Origin: Flammulina velutipes
Taxonomy: Eukaryota > Basidiomycota > Agaricomycetes > Agaricales > Physalacriaceae
Reading direction: 5' to 3'
DNA length: 64,000 nucleotides
NCBI GenBank assembly: GCA_011800155.1
Contig: CM022375.1
Coordinates: forward strand, 620,001 to 684,000
The notes under the pieces were generated by a model. It had not been told where the DNA came from. It did no database searches and worked only from the letters and a program-made list of their open reading frames with translations. This document shows positions 1 through 11,977 of this stretch, one piece after another. Numbering within the stretch: the stretch's first letter is position 1; each line of letters starts with the position of its first letter. Both the position numbers and the translations under genes were made by a program.

Positions 1-1284
1 AGATAAACCAAGACCTCTATTTAATCATAGTCTGAGATGTCTAAAAGTCTACTTGAGTCTGACTTAAAGCTGTCTAATTCCATTAATATAATAACCTTGA
101 TTAAAAGCTAATAAAGATAAATATCACACAATTTAGATAGAAAACAATTAATTATCATTGCAACTATCAATAAACAGATATAATATACTCTAATAAATAG
201 CTAACATACAATAGTTCAAAAGAAATACTAAAGAAAGAGCAGATTAGTCAAAGATATAAGTCAAAAGAGCAAGACACATACCAGAACAGTGAACACAGTC
301 AAAAGAGAGCACCTTTGAACAAGAGACAATGATTAGCATGCATAAGAAAAGAAGAAGCAAGTCCACATACCGAGAGAACATTCAAGACTTGAAGATTTAA
401 AGAGGGAACATGGAGGAAGGAGGTCAAGAGAGGAATGATGGGATCAGAGCTCAGCTCTGGTTTAAATACCAACATGAAGTCACATGACCAGGGCAGAGGG
501 TTTGGGTCCGGAGGTCCGGACCTAAATTGCCTGCCTGTTGGACTTGATCAATTCTTGATTCTTGATTTACCACTGTTCACTCAATAACTCTCTGGGACTT
601 GCATGAAAGGTAGTAGACCTATATATGGTTGGAAAGCGTTTAATCAGGGCTACAAGACGAGCCCATAACCGTGGGGAAATAAGGGGTGCAGCTCCGGCCA
701 TAAGCCATTCAATCAATTCTCTCTTTCTTGTGTTCAAGCAATAGCACTACTATACTTGACTGGAAGGTACAAGTGTTATACACTGTCAAAAAGCGTACAA
801 ATAGGGCTACAATACGCTTACATAATCATTGGAATCGCAGGGACGCACCACAAGTTATAGGCAAAATACAAAATTTTACTCGGATTTCTCTAGTTTCTCT
901 TGTTTATAGTATGCCCACACCAAGCTTGTAGATAGTTATTAGACAACTTAGGAATATCCAGGTTGAGTTTTAGATACCTAAAGTTGATTGTAATATCAGG
1001 TCCAACTTTGGACAACTTGAGTTTCTTATAGATACAAGGTTCTGTGCAATTATCTTTAGTTAACTATATAGTAACTTCAGATAACAAGTATATGATATCT
1101 AACTTGTAGCAACTTTACCCAACTTTAGTCAACTTTTTCTGACTGAAAAGCATCTCAAGATATGTTCTAGAATATGAGTGTCTTAGAGCAACATATCTGT
1201 CTCAAGATAACTTATCTGCCTTAAGTTATAGGTTTTAGATGAGTGTAACTTGAGTTAACATAAGATAATAAGGCCTTTCCAGAT
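1..1284. mobile_element. Non-autonomous TIR DNA transposon, copy A, cut by window edge
   Basis: Bases 301-890 are nearly the same as 7021-7605 (copy B), including the GGTCCGGAGGTCCGGACC block near 510. The right end near 1270-1284 (AAGGCCTTTCCAGATGG) resembles the TTTCCTGATG end of copy B. The left end lies outside the window. Only short, unconvincing ORFs occur, so it is non-autonomous. The part from about 960 to 1270 differs from copy B, so the copies diverged or recombined internally. Confidence 0.6.
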
Positions 1285-2173
1285 GGATGGCCCAACCACT
1301 TAGACAATGCTTAGAATAGCGGGCAGTTTAGTGTTTGCGTACCATCATGAAACGTTCACGCACAACTTACCGTGTGACATGATCCGATGCGAAAGGACAT
1401 TTGCCTCGTGCATTGCACCAGTTGGCGATGGCGAGTTATATGTCCTCAATGTGTGTTCGGGCTAATTCCCGAGCACAGCCGCTAACCTTGATCATCAGAT
1501 TAAATTCATTCATTCTTCATGTGACGCGGATGGAATTTCCCCGCGGAAGTATATGTGGTGTTTTGCCGGGAACCATTGTTCCTTTCCCTTCAGTGATTTT
1601 CTGGTGCTAGTGCTCGCCAAAGTTTGTATTAGCTCAGAGGGCTCTATTTTCATTCGAAGTGGTAGCACCAAAAAATAGCATCAAATTGTGGAACAGTGCG
1701 CCACAAATAGTTGGTGTCAACTGGTTGGTAACGAAGGGCACATCTCAATCTCGAGAGCGCGATAATTATGTCTGAGTGAGTAATCCTATTTAAGGATATT
1801 CCAAGAGCGAGTAGAGAACTCAAGTGTAGGGAACGCAAGAGTAACAAATGTTGAATGAATGTTTGACGTAGACCAGACATAACGGTCACGTGGCATGCGA
1901 GAGCAGTCATGAATTTGCCGTCGTAGAGACATGATTACCTCGTACGTACAGGAAGACATGATTTAAGGCATCTATCATAGCTATAGGGACTATATACCCA
2001 GCTGGATTCATAGAATAACCCGCAGAATATAAATATCGTGAAAATCTCGAAGTATGTCATAGCTCTCTTGTGGATTTCGTACTTATACTCTGACCATCGT
2101 AGCTTTCTTCTGCGGTTCATCTCTCCGCGGGCCAGGAAAATTCCCTGGCAGGTCTACACCACCTAGATACTGT
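1285..2173. other. Intergenic; no supported gene
   Basis: Open frames of 60-86 codons occur on both strands, but none shows a recognisable motif, splice pattern or codon bias. The end of this stretch is presumably the promoter and 5' leader of the plus-strand gene starting at 2174. Confidence 0.4.
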
Positions 2174-2539
2174 AATGGGATGTAAAAAACTCTATTCGAC
2201 AGAGGAAGAACGCAAAGCCGCGCGCGTCAAGTACGACAACAAGTATTATCGATGGTTTGTCTTACCCATCCGATTACATCCCTCGTGCTGACCAATGCTG
2301 AATATCAATGTAGCAATCACAAGTCTATTCTCAAGAAGCAGAAGAAGCGATACGAAGAGCGGCAAGCGAGTGCTACACTATCAAGTAACAAGTCTCCGGC
2401 ACAACCTCCGGTGTGCGTACTTTACTATAGTCTAATTATACTGTCTAAGTGATGTCCACAGCAAAAATACCGCTTCTGCAACTGCGTCAACAAGAAAACT
2501 CTCTCGTGCTGGTCGTCAACTGTCTCTAATTGACATGCA
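2174..2539 (+). pseudogene. 5' part of split uncharacterised Agaricomycete gene
   Basis: The start ATG at 2174 opens a basic exon beginning MGCKKLYSTEEERKAAR, a style of N-terminus I recall from Agaricomycete transposon-associated proteins. A plausible intron (GTTTGTC... to ...AATGTAG) joins it to a Lys/Arg-rich exon (KKQKKRYEERQ). A second intron begins GTGCGTAC. A Cys-containing stretch (FCNCVNKKTLSCW) follows just before the inverted-end element at 2540. A piece of similar plus-strand coding resumes after the element at 5440. Function is unknown. The element between the halves breaks the gene. Confidence 0.45.
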
Positions 2540-2961
2540 CACCCTATTAAGTAACCACAAACAGTTGTCCACCCATACCTTACAGGGGGCCGCATTACAT
2601 TGTCTGTCTGTAATTGAGCAGTGCTCAAAGGTGAAGCCACAACTAGTTGTCAATTCCCTTATGTGGTAGGGCCCGCCAGAGGGAGCAGCTCTGGGGCGGG
2701 CGGGCTGGTCCATATATGGATAGACATTGATGGGAGCAGCTAGGGATTGATGGGCAGGGGGAGGGGGAGCAGGGGATGGGGAAATGTGGCCACACATAAA
2801 TCCGGACCTAGGGATTGATGGGTACTGATGTCATTGATTGACCAGGAGAATGGGGGATGGGGATAGGAATTGTGACACCAGGAAAATCCGGACCTAGGGT
2901 CTGATGGGAGCAGGAGAGGGGGGATGGGGACAGGGGAAATGTGGCCACACAGGACACAAGT
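2540..2961 (+). repeat. Left inverted terminal repeat of composite element
   Basis: Matches 5418-5005 in reverse complement with only a few differences. It contains G-rich degenerate repeats around GATTGATGGG and GGGGATGGGG, and two AAATCCGGACCTAGG blocks. Confidence 0.8.
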
Positions 2962-3329
2962 GGAGATCGTGGCTGAACCCTGCTGCCAGTTCAGCCGTTG
3001 AACTTCTGTTGAACTGGTTTCAGGCGGTTAATACGATCAAAAATTTGTTTAAATAGATAATTTCATTTGTAAAACTATAGAGTGGGGTGATGATTACAAA
3101 AAGCAAAGCAACAAGATATAAGTAGCACTATTGGGCTTTGTGGATCAAATGAGTATGGACACGAGTAGAGAACGAATGGCGTACATTTCGGTACACATCC
3201 TTCAGGCGTCTCTTGGCCATGGATAACAAGCACGAAGGGCATTTGCTGCACAAATAGCGCAATCCGCGGGGTGGATCTTTTTGATTGGGCGGAATGGCAT
3301 TGGGAAGGTCAATCTCGGACTGAGACGCG

Positions 3330-4053
3330 TTAGCGACGCTGATATGCCTTGTAATATTTGGATGGGCAAGATCCTGATAATGGGGAGGCGATAGGCACTG
3401 TCGCTGACTCGATAGGGAGATGTTTGATGGTGAAATCACGAGGGAGGAGGCCTTCGGGAGAACCTATCATTCCCGCCAGCCGAGCTGCTTCTCATGCCAA
3501 ATCGGCAGTCTGTCGTGTAGGATAACCTTGATAAACAACATTAGGGACACCTTTGATGTGTGCAGATACTTCATAGTTGGCGTAGATACCAGGCGGCCTG
3601 CCCACAATGACGACGAACCATTTATGCGCTGATTTGAATTTCTAGTGTTTGACAGTAGCTTTCACGTGTGATCCAGCTCTTTGTGCGCGTGCAGCCTCCG
3701 ACCTGGCGGGGGTGTATCAGAGAGGCCACGTTAGAACAAATGCTACGCACCAATTTGGGGTTGAACCGCCATTTGCTACCACATAGCTCCTATCATCGTC
3801 CGATGCAGAACTGTTCCCATCTAGAGGACCCAATCAGTAACGGATTGGCATTTGCAATCAATAGACGCACCAATGATGGCAGGCGGTGCGTTATCCTGCA
3901 TGCCAAAGTTCCTCATAGCCTCAAGGAGGTCTTCATCGATGTCCGAGAGCATCATGTCGAACTCGCTCTCGTATGCGGTGGCCCAAGCTTCATCTTCGGA
4001 GCTGCTCGAGCTGGACTGATCAACAAGATCGTGCGGGGGGGGGGTCTGGACAT
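3330..4053 (-). pseudogene. Decayed viroplasmin / RNase H1 N-terminal-like gene
   Basis: Read on the minus strand, an acidic N-terminal exon rich in Ser/Glu/Asp (SSSSSEDEAWATAYESEF) is followed by introns and then a segment reading WFVVIVGRPPGIYANYE and VPNVVYQGYPTRQTADLA. This matches the beta-strand core of the viroplasmin (caulimovirus VI) fold, which in RNase H1 binds RNA-DNA hybrids. Two breaks are visible. The start ATG (4053) is one base out of frame because of a run of ten C residues (4035-4044). A TGA at 3492-3494 interrupts DLA-EAAR where CGA (Arg) would fit. It lies inside the composite element 2540-5418. Two more genes of this family occur at 26381 and 27174. Confidence 0.55.
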
Positions 4054-4225
4054 GGAGGTGAACGACGAAGATGTAGTTATTTGTTATTGGGATAGGTAAT
4101 TGCTATATACGGTACTGCAGCTGCACCCAGAGAAGTAGGTATATCTAGTTATAGGCCTGCTGGCAGAGGGGGTCGTATATAGATATGGTCTTCTATTTAG
4201 AGGGTCTCTAAGTAGAGGTCAATAA

Positions 4226-5004
4226 CTAGTTATGTGCACGCTCCGGGGGCGGCTGGGGCAGATAGCACTGGCTAGCTTATATAGGAATGGGAATTGATGG
4301 GGTTGATGGCTAGATGATGGGGGAGCAGGAAATTGGGGGAAATGTGGCACCAGGAAAATCCGGACCTAGGAATTGATGGGAATTGATGGGGATCATTGAC
4401 AGGGGATGGGGAATAGGGATAGGAAATGTGGCACCAGGAAAATCCGGACCTAGGGATTGATGGGATTGATGGATTGATGGGCAGATAGGATGGGAGATGG
4501 GGGATGGGGGATTGATAGCAGGGTACAATTGTGGCACCAGAATAAATACTGGGCTATTGCCAGGGTATGAGGAGGGTATGGGAGGGATGATTGTAGGGTG
4601 AAAAATACAATTCTTTTTAACTATCAGAAACATGAATGAGGATGTGGCAGCTACTGAAACCAACAATAAAACGATGTGTGGCGCATTTTTAATCGAGGAG
4701 CACATACCTCGGATCGACCTGGGGTTGTTTTAGATGTCTTCCTATTGAAAAATGAATGTGTGCAGCACAAAGAACCATGTAAAAACACGAAGATTTGGCT
4801 GAGAAACAAGCCAAACATTATTGAAAATCCATCAAAAAGCACCAAAAAGGAAGCAGCACTTTGCCCTCGCTTGGGGGTGACCTGGAACCACTTGTAGGTC
4901 GTCCAGACACCTTTGGGGCATTGTATATGTCACCCAGTTAGGTCCCCAGGTCAACAGAACCCTTGGATATGATCAAAATGCCAAAAACCCGGACCACACA
5001 GATT
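4226..5004 (-). repeat. Arm of foldback (half-palindrome) DNA transposon family
   Basis: In reverse complement it matches 9160-10070 and the arms of the palindrome at 32061-34520. Shared blocks include ACGATGTGTGGCGCA (4671-4685) and the tract of degenerate ATCAATCCC / TCCGGATTTTCCTGGTG repeats. The open frames in it are translations of the repeat, not genes. Confidence 0.65.
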
Positions 5005-5418
5005 CCTGTGTGGCCACATTTCCCCTGTCTCCATCCCCCCTCTCCTGCTCCCATCAGACCCTAGGTCCGGATTTTCCTGGTGCCACAATTGCTATCTCAA
5101 TCCCCCATTCCCCTGGTCAATCAATGACATCAGTACCCATCAATCCCTAGGTCCGGATTTATGTGTGGCCACATTTCCCCATCCCCTGCTCCCCCTCCCC
5201 CTGCCCATCAATCCCTAGCTGCTCCCATCAATGTCTATCCATATATGGACCAGCCCGCCCGCCCCAGAGCTGCTCCCTCTGGCGGGCCCTACCACATAAG
5301 GGAATTGACAACTAGTTGTGGCTTCACCTTTGAGCACTGCTCAATTACAGACAGACAATGTAATGCGGCCCCCTGTAAGGTATGGGTGGACAACTGTTTG
5401 TGGTTACTTAATAGGGTG
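5005..5418 (-). repeat. Right inverted terminal repeat of composite element
   Basis: Reverse complement of 2540-2961; ends ...GGTTACTTAATAGGGTG at 5418. Confidence 0.8.
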
Positions 5419-5439
5419 ATCTCAAACCTCTGAAGTGTT

Positions 5440-5904
5440 CAAGCTTTGTGGCGTGACGGTACTATCCTTATCGATAACGGCTCCCTTCCCCCGATATCTG
5501 TTTGCTGGGAAATACTGTGGGAGATGTACGAGCTTAATTTCCGCTCAGAGCTGGTCCCTTTGGACGCTTTCGTCTTTAGCCCCAAAGGAGATGATGTAGC
5601 AGCGTCGGAGAGGTGCATGGTGGTGCTCAACACAATCTCGCACTTCAACGGTAGTGTTGTTGTGGAGAACAATGATTTTCGGTCTCGTGGGTTTACTTTG
5701 CCAAGCGCTACTGAGCGCAAGACCGCTCTTTGCGAGCTGGTGACTGTGATGCGAGGCTGGGGTGGTGGCGCAACTTTGCCGGTAGCTCTCGACAACCAGA
5801 CGAAGAAGCTCCAGGGTCTTAGCACTGTCTTTGCGGAGGAGATCGTGAATTTCACTAAGGATGTAGGACGTCACTACATCAAGACGTTCTACAAGGTCTT
5901 TTAG
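5440..5904 (+). pseudogene. 3' part of split uncharacterised Agaricomycete gene
   Basis: About 150 codons begin at an apparent splice acceptor near 5440 and run to a stop at 5902-5904. The start reads WRDGTILIDNGSLPPIS, then ILWEMYELNFRSELVPLD. This arrangement (a W-x-D-G turn, a P-P-I segment, then WE-YELNFR-EL-LD) resembles an uncharacterised family I recall from Agaricomycetes. There is no catalytic motif and function is unknown. The 5' exons are probably at 2174-2539, on the other side of the composite element. The antisense frame over this stretch (5545-5997) is also open but is probably a shadow. Confidence 0.45.
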
Positions 5905-5960
5905 ATGCTCCCGTAGCACGACATCAAGCCAGGATAGGGCGTCGACAGGACCATGAGCTT

Positions 5961-6443
5961 TCAGAGAGACTTCCTGGCAGCCTCCGCAAGTTTGCACTTG
6001 GTCGGAGTAAACTCCCCCGTGACGACCTTGTACGGTTTCTTCGCAGCATGGACGTTGGACCCCTCGTCATGCATGGAGCAGCGACGTTTGACTGGAGTAC
6101 GGACAGAAGCATCGACAATAGCCTGCCAGACAGTCAGCAGAGGGAAGCAACAGAGAATATGAGTACTTACAATGTCCAACGCACCAGGAGTGTCATCCTC
6201 ATCAGACTCCCGATGTCGCAGCCAGGCTCCACATTGGAGGAGGTTGTGAGATGTCCATGCAACTCATCCTCGTCGTTCTCACCATCACTGTCCTCCTCAG
6301 AGACAGCGCCTAGTTCTGCATGAGACAATCAGTAGACATTCAACATATATATAGCGAAAGGCCTCACCTGGCATGCCTTCGTCCATGGCAGCAAGCTCCT
6401 CGTTCTCTCGTTGAGCAACGAGAGCAGTGTGACAGCGGATTTC
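5961..6443 (-). pseudogene. Uncharacterised minus-strand gene fragment
   Basis: Three exon-like pieces read on the minus strand: one ending AAMDEGMPE; an acidic piece (EEDSDGENDEDELHG); and a basic piece (VDASVRTPVKRR ... KPYKVVTGEFTPTK). Introns of about 50 nt with GTGAGG...CATGCAG and GTAAGT...GGCAG ends separate them. The acidic exon changes to a better frame (RESDEDDTPGALDI) before the second intron, suggesting an indel. It faces the plus-strand fragment ending at 5904. Function is unknown. Confidence 0.35.
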
Positions 6444-6526
6444 TAAGAGAACAATAGGACTAGAATTAGTGAACGAGCAAGGCGAACAACAGAAGAACGG
6501 TGTACCCTCGCTGGCAACAGTCTTCG

Positions 6527-7997
6527 CATCAGGAAATGCTCTCCTGCTCTCGGTTAACCTAAGTCTATCAGGTACACTTAGGTTACTCAGGTGTAGCTGA
6601 ACCTGAAGACAAGGTTCAGATCAAGGTTAGACCTGAAGCAGACTGAGGTGAACTAATAGTAACACCAAGTATACCTCGAACAACTAAAGTATACTGTAGG
6701 TATTGTCTTGTCTTGAACCTTTACTGCCTGGAAACACAAGCATAACTTCAGGTATAGTCTTGTACTCAAGCTTAGCTGGAGGTTTACAAGAGGAATCCTT
6801 CAGTTCATCCTCAAGCAGTAACTAGAGGTCTCAATAATACTTGACATTTCGGTTAAAGATAGCAGAAAATAAATGTCTCATTAAAAGCAATAGTATAATA
6901 CAATGAATGATTGGATAATAAAAGAAGAAATACTAGAAGAAAGAGTAGGTCAGTCAAGAATCAAGTCAACAGAGCAAGAAACATACCAGAAGAGCACACA
7001 CAATCAAGAGTAAACACCTTTGAAGAAGAGACAGTGATTAGCAATTATAAGAAAAGAAGAAACAAGTCCACATATCAAGAGAACATTCAAGACTTGAAGA
7101 TTTAAAGGAGAACATGGAGGAAGGAGGTCAAGAGAGGAATGATGGGATCAGAGCTCAGCTCTGGTTTAAATACCAACATGAAGTCACATGACCAGGGCAG
7201 AGGGTTTGGGTCCGGAGGTCCGGACCTAAATTGCCTGCCTGTTGGACTTGATCAATTCTTGATTCTTGATTTACCACTGTTCACTCAATAACTCTCTGGG
7301 ACTTGTATGGAAGATAATGGACCTATATATGGTTGGAAAGTGTTTAATTAGGGCTACAAGACGAGCCTATAACCGTGGGAAAATAAGGGGTGCAGCTCCG
7401 GCCATAAGCCATTCAATCAATTCTCTGTTTCTTGTGTTCAAGCAATAGCACTACTATACTTGACTGGAAGGTACAAGTATTATATACTGTCAGAAAGCGT
7501 TTAATTAGGCCTACAAAACGCTTATATAATCATTGGAATCGCAGGGACGCACCACAAGTTATAGGCAAAATACATGATTTTACTCAGATTTCTCTAGTAA
7601 TAGTATCTATCCTATTATACAGTAATTGGACAACAAGTGTCAGAGTCTAGTCCTGTTGAAGACTGTTGGAATACTTTGGGTAATCTGTAAGTAGTACAAG
7701 GCAGGTCTGAGGTGTACTTTGGATAGCTAAGGTCTGACTTGTTGCATTGAATCTTGAAGTTGACTCTGAGATACCTGAGTTTCTTGGTAGTTGATGTTCA
7801 ACCTGCTGCTGTCGTATGCTAACCGAATGACACTATAGGTTATTGGATAGCAGTTCTGTTGGCCCCTGTAAACCTAGGTATGCTTAGGTGCTTGAGGCTT
7901 ACCAGGCTGGCTAGGTCTGCCATAGTTAGCTTGAGGTAGAGTCTTCACACTAGATTAAACCTACTGTTAACCAAGGCCAGGTAGCCCTTTCCTGATG
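6527..7997. mobile_element. Non-autonomous TIR DNA transposon, copy B (about 1.47 kb)
   Basis: The left end reads CATCAGGAAATGCTCTCCTG. The reverse complement of the right end reads CATCAGGAAAGGGCTACCTG, followed on both sides by GGTTAAC. So imperfect inverted termini begin CAGGAAA and are flanked by AT on each side. Subterminal repeats of ACTTAGGT / ACCTAAG type are visible near 6560-6590. It shares a 580-bp core with copy A and carries no coding potential beyond short ORFs. Confidence 0.65.
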
Positions 7998-8520
7998 CTG
8001 TATCCAATCCAATCCCTCCCGTCCCTCTTCAGCGCGAGCACCACTGCTAGACGCTGCAGCTCAACCTGGAACGATCCCTCCCTGTCCCTCGTCACCGCCC
8101 TGGTCGCCATCTCCACCACCTGCACTGCTCTCACCGAATCATGTGTCCAATCTGATACCTCCTGCCCTGGCGTCACTGTCCATAGCACGCTCCGTGGCCC
8201 CAACACCACTGTCAGATGAAGTTCCTCGACCTGGAATGACTGTGGTTCCCGCCGCCCCAGTAACAGTGTCCCGCCAACTTCTGGATGAAAAGGTGCGCCG
8301 CGCTATCGCTGAACAGGGGGTCGAAACATGTAACCCGATCTGCTGAGGCGACTGCGACATCAGTCAGCATGGCGCTTTTGGAGGAGTCCGTGGATAACGT
8401 CAGGGAAGAAGTTACAAAGGAGACGAGCCATGAGAGACAGTCAGAGAGTGAGGCAAGAGGGGGAAATAAGAGGGAAAGGAATGATAGGGCTCACCTCAAG
8501 AGCCAGCCCGTTATATAGCC
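7998..8520 (+). pseudogene. Possible fragment of a proline/serine-rich gene
   Basis: One plus frame is open and strongly Pro/Ser/Ala-biased, including LIPPALASLSIARSVAP and VTVSRQLLDEKVRRAIAEQ, and ends at a TGA near 8344. No start, intron or family is recognisable. It sits immediately right of transposon copy B, which may have cut it. It could equally be non-coding. Confidence 0.25.
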
Positions 8521-8846
8521 TGGCTGCCAAGGGTCGCGTAGCGTCCGGATACAACACCCCGAGCGATACGTCAGCACACTGTCAGCGTCCGACACGTTCC
8601 CGCCATACACAAGACGTAACAGGCAGATATCGTACGATTAATTCTATTTAAAATGTGCTGTGGCGTCGTAAATGGGGGAGAAAGCCAATGCTTGTTTCAT
8701 CTAGACGTACCAAGAAAATAAGAAAGCAGCTGAGTAAATATAGAGTACAGAAAAGAGGAATTAAAGACGGTGCGGTAGAACTGGAGCGCGGTTGAAAACT
8801 TCACGGAACATACTCACGTAGTAATACACAAGGAAACGTTCAATAT

Positions 8847-8922
8847 CAGGAAAAGCCCTCCTGGCCTTAGCTAGCCTCAGTTAACCTAGTAAGCCTAGGT
8901 TGCTCAGGTCCCGGATGACTTG
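8847..8922. repeat. Left end of a third CAGGAAA-TIR element (copy C)
   Basis: CAGGAAAAGCCCTCCTGGCC followed by GTTAACCTAG matches the ends of copy B. The sequence then passes directly into the foldback element at 8923, so copy C appears truncated or interrupted by it. No matching right end was found. Confidence 0.45.
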
Positions 8923-10130
8923 ACACATTGGGGACACCTCTGGGATGCCAATACATCATCTATAATGATAATAGAACACATTGGAACGACCCACAGGTCA
9001 GGGGAAGTTGATGGTATATGTGCTTTCTTGTGGGACATTATTTAGGGTATATGCCAGGTTTTGACCGCATTTTTCACACTCCAGACTTCATCCAACTCAT
9101 GATTAGAGCATTATATACATATATCTTCGAATATAAGGTGTCCCAGGTCAGGGCAAGTTGATAGTGTGGCCCAAACCTATGTGGTCCGGGTTTTTGGCAT
9201 TTTGATCATATCCAAGGGTTCTGTTGACCTAGGGACCTAACTGAGTGACATATACAATGCCCCAAAGGTGTCTGGACGACCTACAAGTTGTTCCAGGTCA
9301 CCCTCAAACGAGGGCAAAGTGCTGCTCCCTTTTTGGTGCTTTTTGATGGATTTTCAATAATGTTTGGCTTGTTTCTCAGCCAAATCTTCGTGTTTTACAT
9401 GGTTCTTTGTGCTGCACACATCCATTTTTCAATAGGAAGACATCTAGAGCAACCTCAGATTGATCTGAGGTATGTGCTCCTCGATTAAAAATGCGCCACA
9501 CATCGTTTTATTGTTGGTTTCAGTAGCTGCCACACCCTCATTCATGTTTCTGATAGTTAGAAAGAATTTTATTTTTCAACCTACAATCACCCCTCCTATA
9601 CCCTCCTTATACCCTGGCAATAGCCCAGTATTTATCCTGGTGCCATAATTGTCTCCTGCTCCTAATCCCCCTGCCCAATCCCTCATCCCCTCCCCCATCA
9701 ATCCCATCAGTTCCCATCAATCCCTAGGTCCGGATTTTCCTGTGGCCACATTTCCCCTGTCCCCATCCCCCATCCCCTGCCCCCATCAAACCCTAGGTCC
9801 GGATTTTCCTGGTGCCACAATTGCTATCCCCATCCCCCATCCCCCTGGGCAATCAATGACATCAGTACCCATCAATCCCTAGGTCCGGATTTATGTGTGG
9901 CCACATTTCCCCATCCCCTGCTCCCCCTCCCCCTGCCCATCAATCCCTACATGCTCCCATCAATTCCTATCTATATTTGGGACCCATCCCGCCCCATCCC
10001 AGCCCGCCCCTGCCCGCCAGCCAGCTATTTCTACCAGCCAAAATGCCCTATAGCATCGGCCAGCAACTAGTTATTTGGCCCCGCCACTAAGGCCTCTTAA
10101 CTAGTTATCTGTATAGCATAGGGTGCATAG
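8923..10130 (+). mobile_element. Half-palindrome of the foldback DNA transposon family
   Basis: Collinear with the right arm of the 32061-34520 palindrome, from the GGGACxxCTCTGGGATG block near 8932 onward. It includes the tract near 9235 (GACCTAGGGACCTAACTGAG), TGCGCCACACATCGT (9492-9506), and degenerate CCCATCAATCCCTAGGTCCGGA repeats (9715-9950). It is a single arm with no inverted partner nearby. The inferred right end, near AACTAGTTATCTGTATAG (about 10100), is uncertain. Its open frames translate repeats. Confidence 0.6.
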
Positions 10131-11194
10131 AACTATAGAATCAAGTCCTTTGTTTAGTTTCAAGATTGAATGCATAGTTATGATAGGGATTCAAAAGACA
10201 ATGAGTCAAACTGGAGAGCGCCCACAAATATCGAGGCACACAATTTCCCGAGTCTCTACCTTGGCCCTACTCCGGTGAACTTCGAGCCATAGTGGTAGTT
10301 TTTAGCCTAAAATCCTGGGCGGCAGCAGGCACAGCAGCAGTCAAATCTTGGACAGCAACCCGGAGCACAGCCACCAGGAACCATGTACTCTTCCGTAGGG
10401 AACTGCTCCATTGGGACATATCCCCGTATGTCAATTCAGCGCCTCACACCCTACGCTGTTGCCGTCGTCACAGCCGAGCGACCGTTCTCACCTGCTGATG
10501 CCGGGCCTGCCGAAACGTCATTGCGCCACACTCTCCGGCATTGGATACGCTCCCCGTATCGCTCCCGCTGATATACGACACATACTTGCGTTGAGCACTC
10601 TCTCTGAGTGCGTTAAATCAATATTTTAGATTGTTCCCTTGACCGTCCCCGCCATATGCCTGCGCCACACATCGTAAGCACCCGCGCATCCCCCGGGTGT
10701 AGTGGTGCGTCACCTCTGCTCACTTTCCCGCCATTAAATAGACATGATGTAATTGATAAGTCTATCAGATAAGTCTCAGGGTACCCACCTAAACAATCCT
10801 CACTGTACCGTCGCGATCCCCACTCATACTTCCCTCCTAGCACCTTTCCCGTTCTCGCTGTCCTCCCCGCTTTTGTTCCCTCGCGCCTAAGGCAAGTACC
10901 AATCATATCCCGCCCGAAGTGAAATCCGCATCCCGCTGGTCAGGTCAACCTACCCGCCAACCAGTTGAGATGGACGCGCCACACAACAGACTTGGGGGAA
11001 AACGAGAAAAGCTCTCCTCGCAAAGTGCCGAGTCGGCCTCCCCCGCTCAGAAGTACCTGCCAAGACAATCAACCTGCGTGCCTTAGCCCAACACGGACGT
11101 TTCATTCAGCCCTACTCCTACTTCAGACAATAGATTGAACGCCACACTTCAAACAACGTAATCGAAGGTAATTGACACATGTTCATCGACAACC
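10131..11194. other. Intergenic; no supported gene
   Basis: A C-rich stretch of mixed open frames on both strands without recognisable domains. It holds one isolated copy of the foldback-family 15-mer TGCGCCACACATCGT at 10661-10675. Confidence 0.35.
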
Positions 11195-11977
11195 CTACGC
11201 CCTAACACTTCTCAGCTCTTCCAACATGCCGGTCATCATCCACTCGACGTCGCCCACTGCTTCCATCCAAACCGCCTTCGCCTCTTCGCTTGAAACCACA
11301 GTGGATCCCCACCACGACAGAGCGGCTACTATACTCAGCAGCCCGTTTTGACCCGGAACAATCATGGTATGCCAGTCGTTTCCGTACTCTTCTCTCTTCC
11401 AAGTCCTGTCATCCTCAGTCCTGACACGCCATGCAGGTTGAAGCGCTGCCCACCATCGCGCCCAGGCGTTCGCAAACACCTCCACGTCGCCCGTCTTGAT
11501 CGCCAACCGTGGCATGGAACTCCCGGACTTACCGACCCGACAACACCCATTCATAACCCACGCTGAGACTATCGGTGGACGCATCACGACTGGAATCACC
11601 GCCTTCTTCCTCCCACTTCCATCATCCACGCGACCTCCCAACAGGCCCATCTCAATGGCAATGAGCTTCTCCAATACCTTACGAAGAGCGTCACCTCCAA
11701 CCGCCTGCAAGAACTCGTTCAAGGGCAGGAGCAAAAAGTCCAACTTGCGTCCTCCGCATGACAAGAATCCCTCGAGACTTCCAAGTCCAGTCGCCAGGTG
11801 TATGAGCCCCTTATCGAAACTGATACGGGCTTCTGGGAAGCTGTCGAGAATTAGTTCCCGAGCAGCTATGTCGTTCTCGCTTTGGAGAAGGGCTTCCGGG
11901 GTCTGAACTGGCGGGTTTGCTGGGAGAGTCGTATCCCCGCTATCTGTGTCCTCATCCGCAGCGCCTTTGTCTCTAGC
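11195..11977 (-). pseudogene. 3' half of host gene split by Element 1
   Basis: An open minus frame runs from the target duplication at 11977 to a stop at 11195 (about 260 codons). It reads DSFPEARISFDKGLIHLATG, then KLDFLLLPLNEFLQAVGGDA, then a Trp-rich end (WARWWAALQPAW, SWWGSTVVSSEEAK). Joined across one CTAGC copy to 24200, the frame continues without a shift (PSA then RDKGAADE). It is therefore the downstream part of the gene at 24200-26382. No enzyme motif is visible and function is unknown. The insertion removes it from its promoter and upstream exons. Confidence 0.6.

Larger units (their letters stand above)
2540..5418. mobile_element. Composite element with about 420-bp terminal inverted repeats
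   Basis: The left end (2540-2961) and the reverse complement of the right end (5005-5418) match almost base for base, both starting CACCCTATTAAGTAACC. Between them lie a decayed viroplasmin-domain gene (3330-4053, minus) and an arm of the foldback family (4226-5004). No clear target duplication is visible (left flank GACATG, right flank ATCTCA). It may have moved as a unit carrying the gene, or formed by nested insertions. Confidence 0.65.

Noticed and set aside
2516..2797. 93-codon Pro-rich frame, repeated at 5161-5433 and 9893-10090
   Set aside because: It is produced by degenerate C-rich repeats in transposon ends, not a gene.
5545..5997. 150-codon minus frame overlapping the plus-strand fragment
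   Set aside because: The plus frame shows a recognisable family pattern (WE-YELNFR-EL); the minus frame over the same bases is more likely its shadow.
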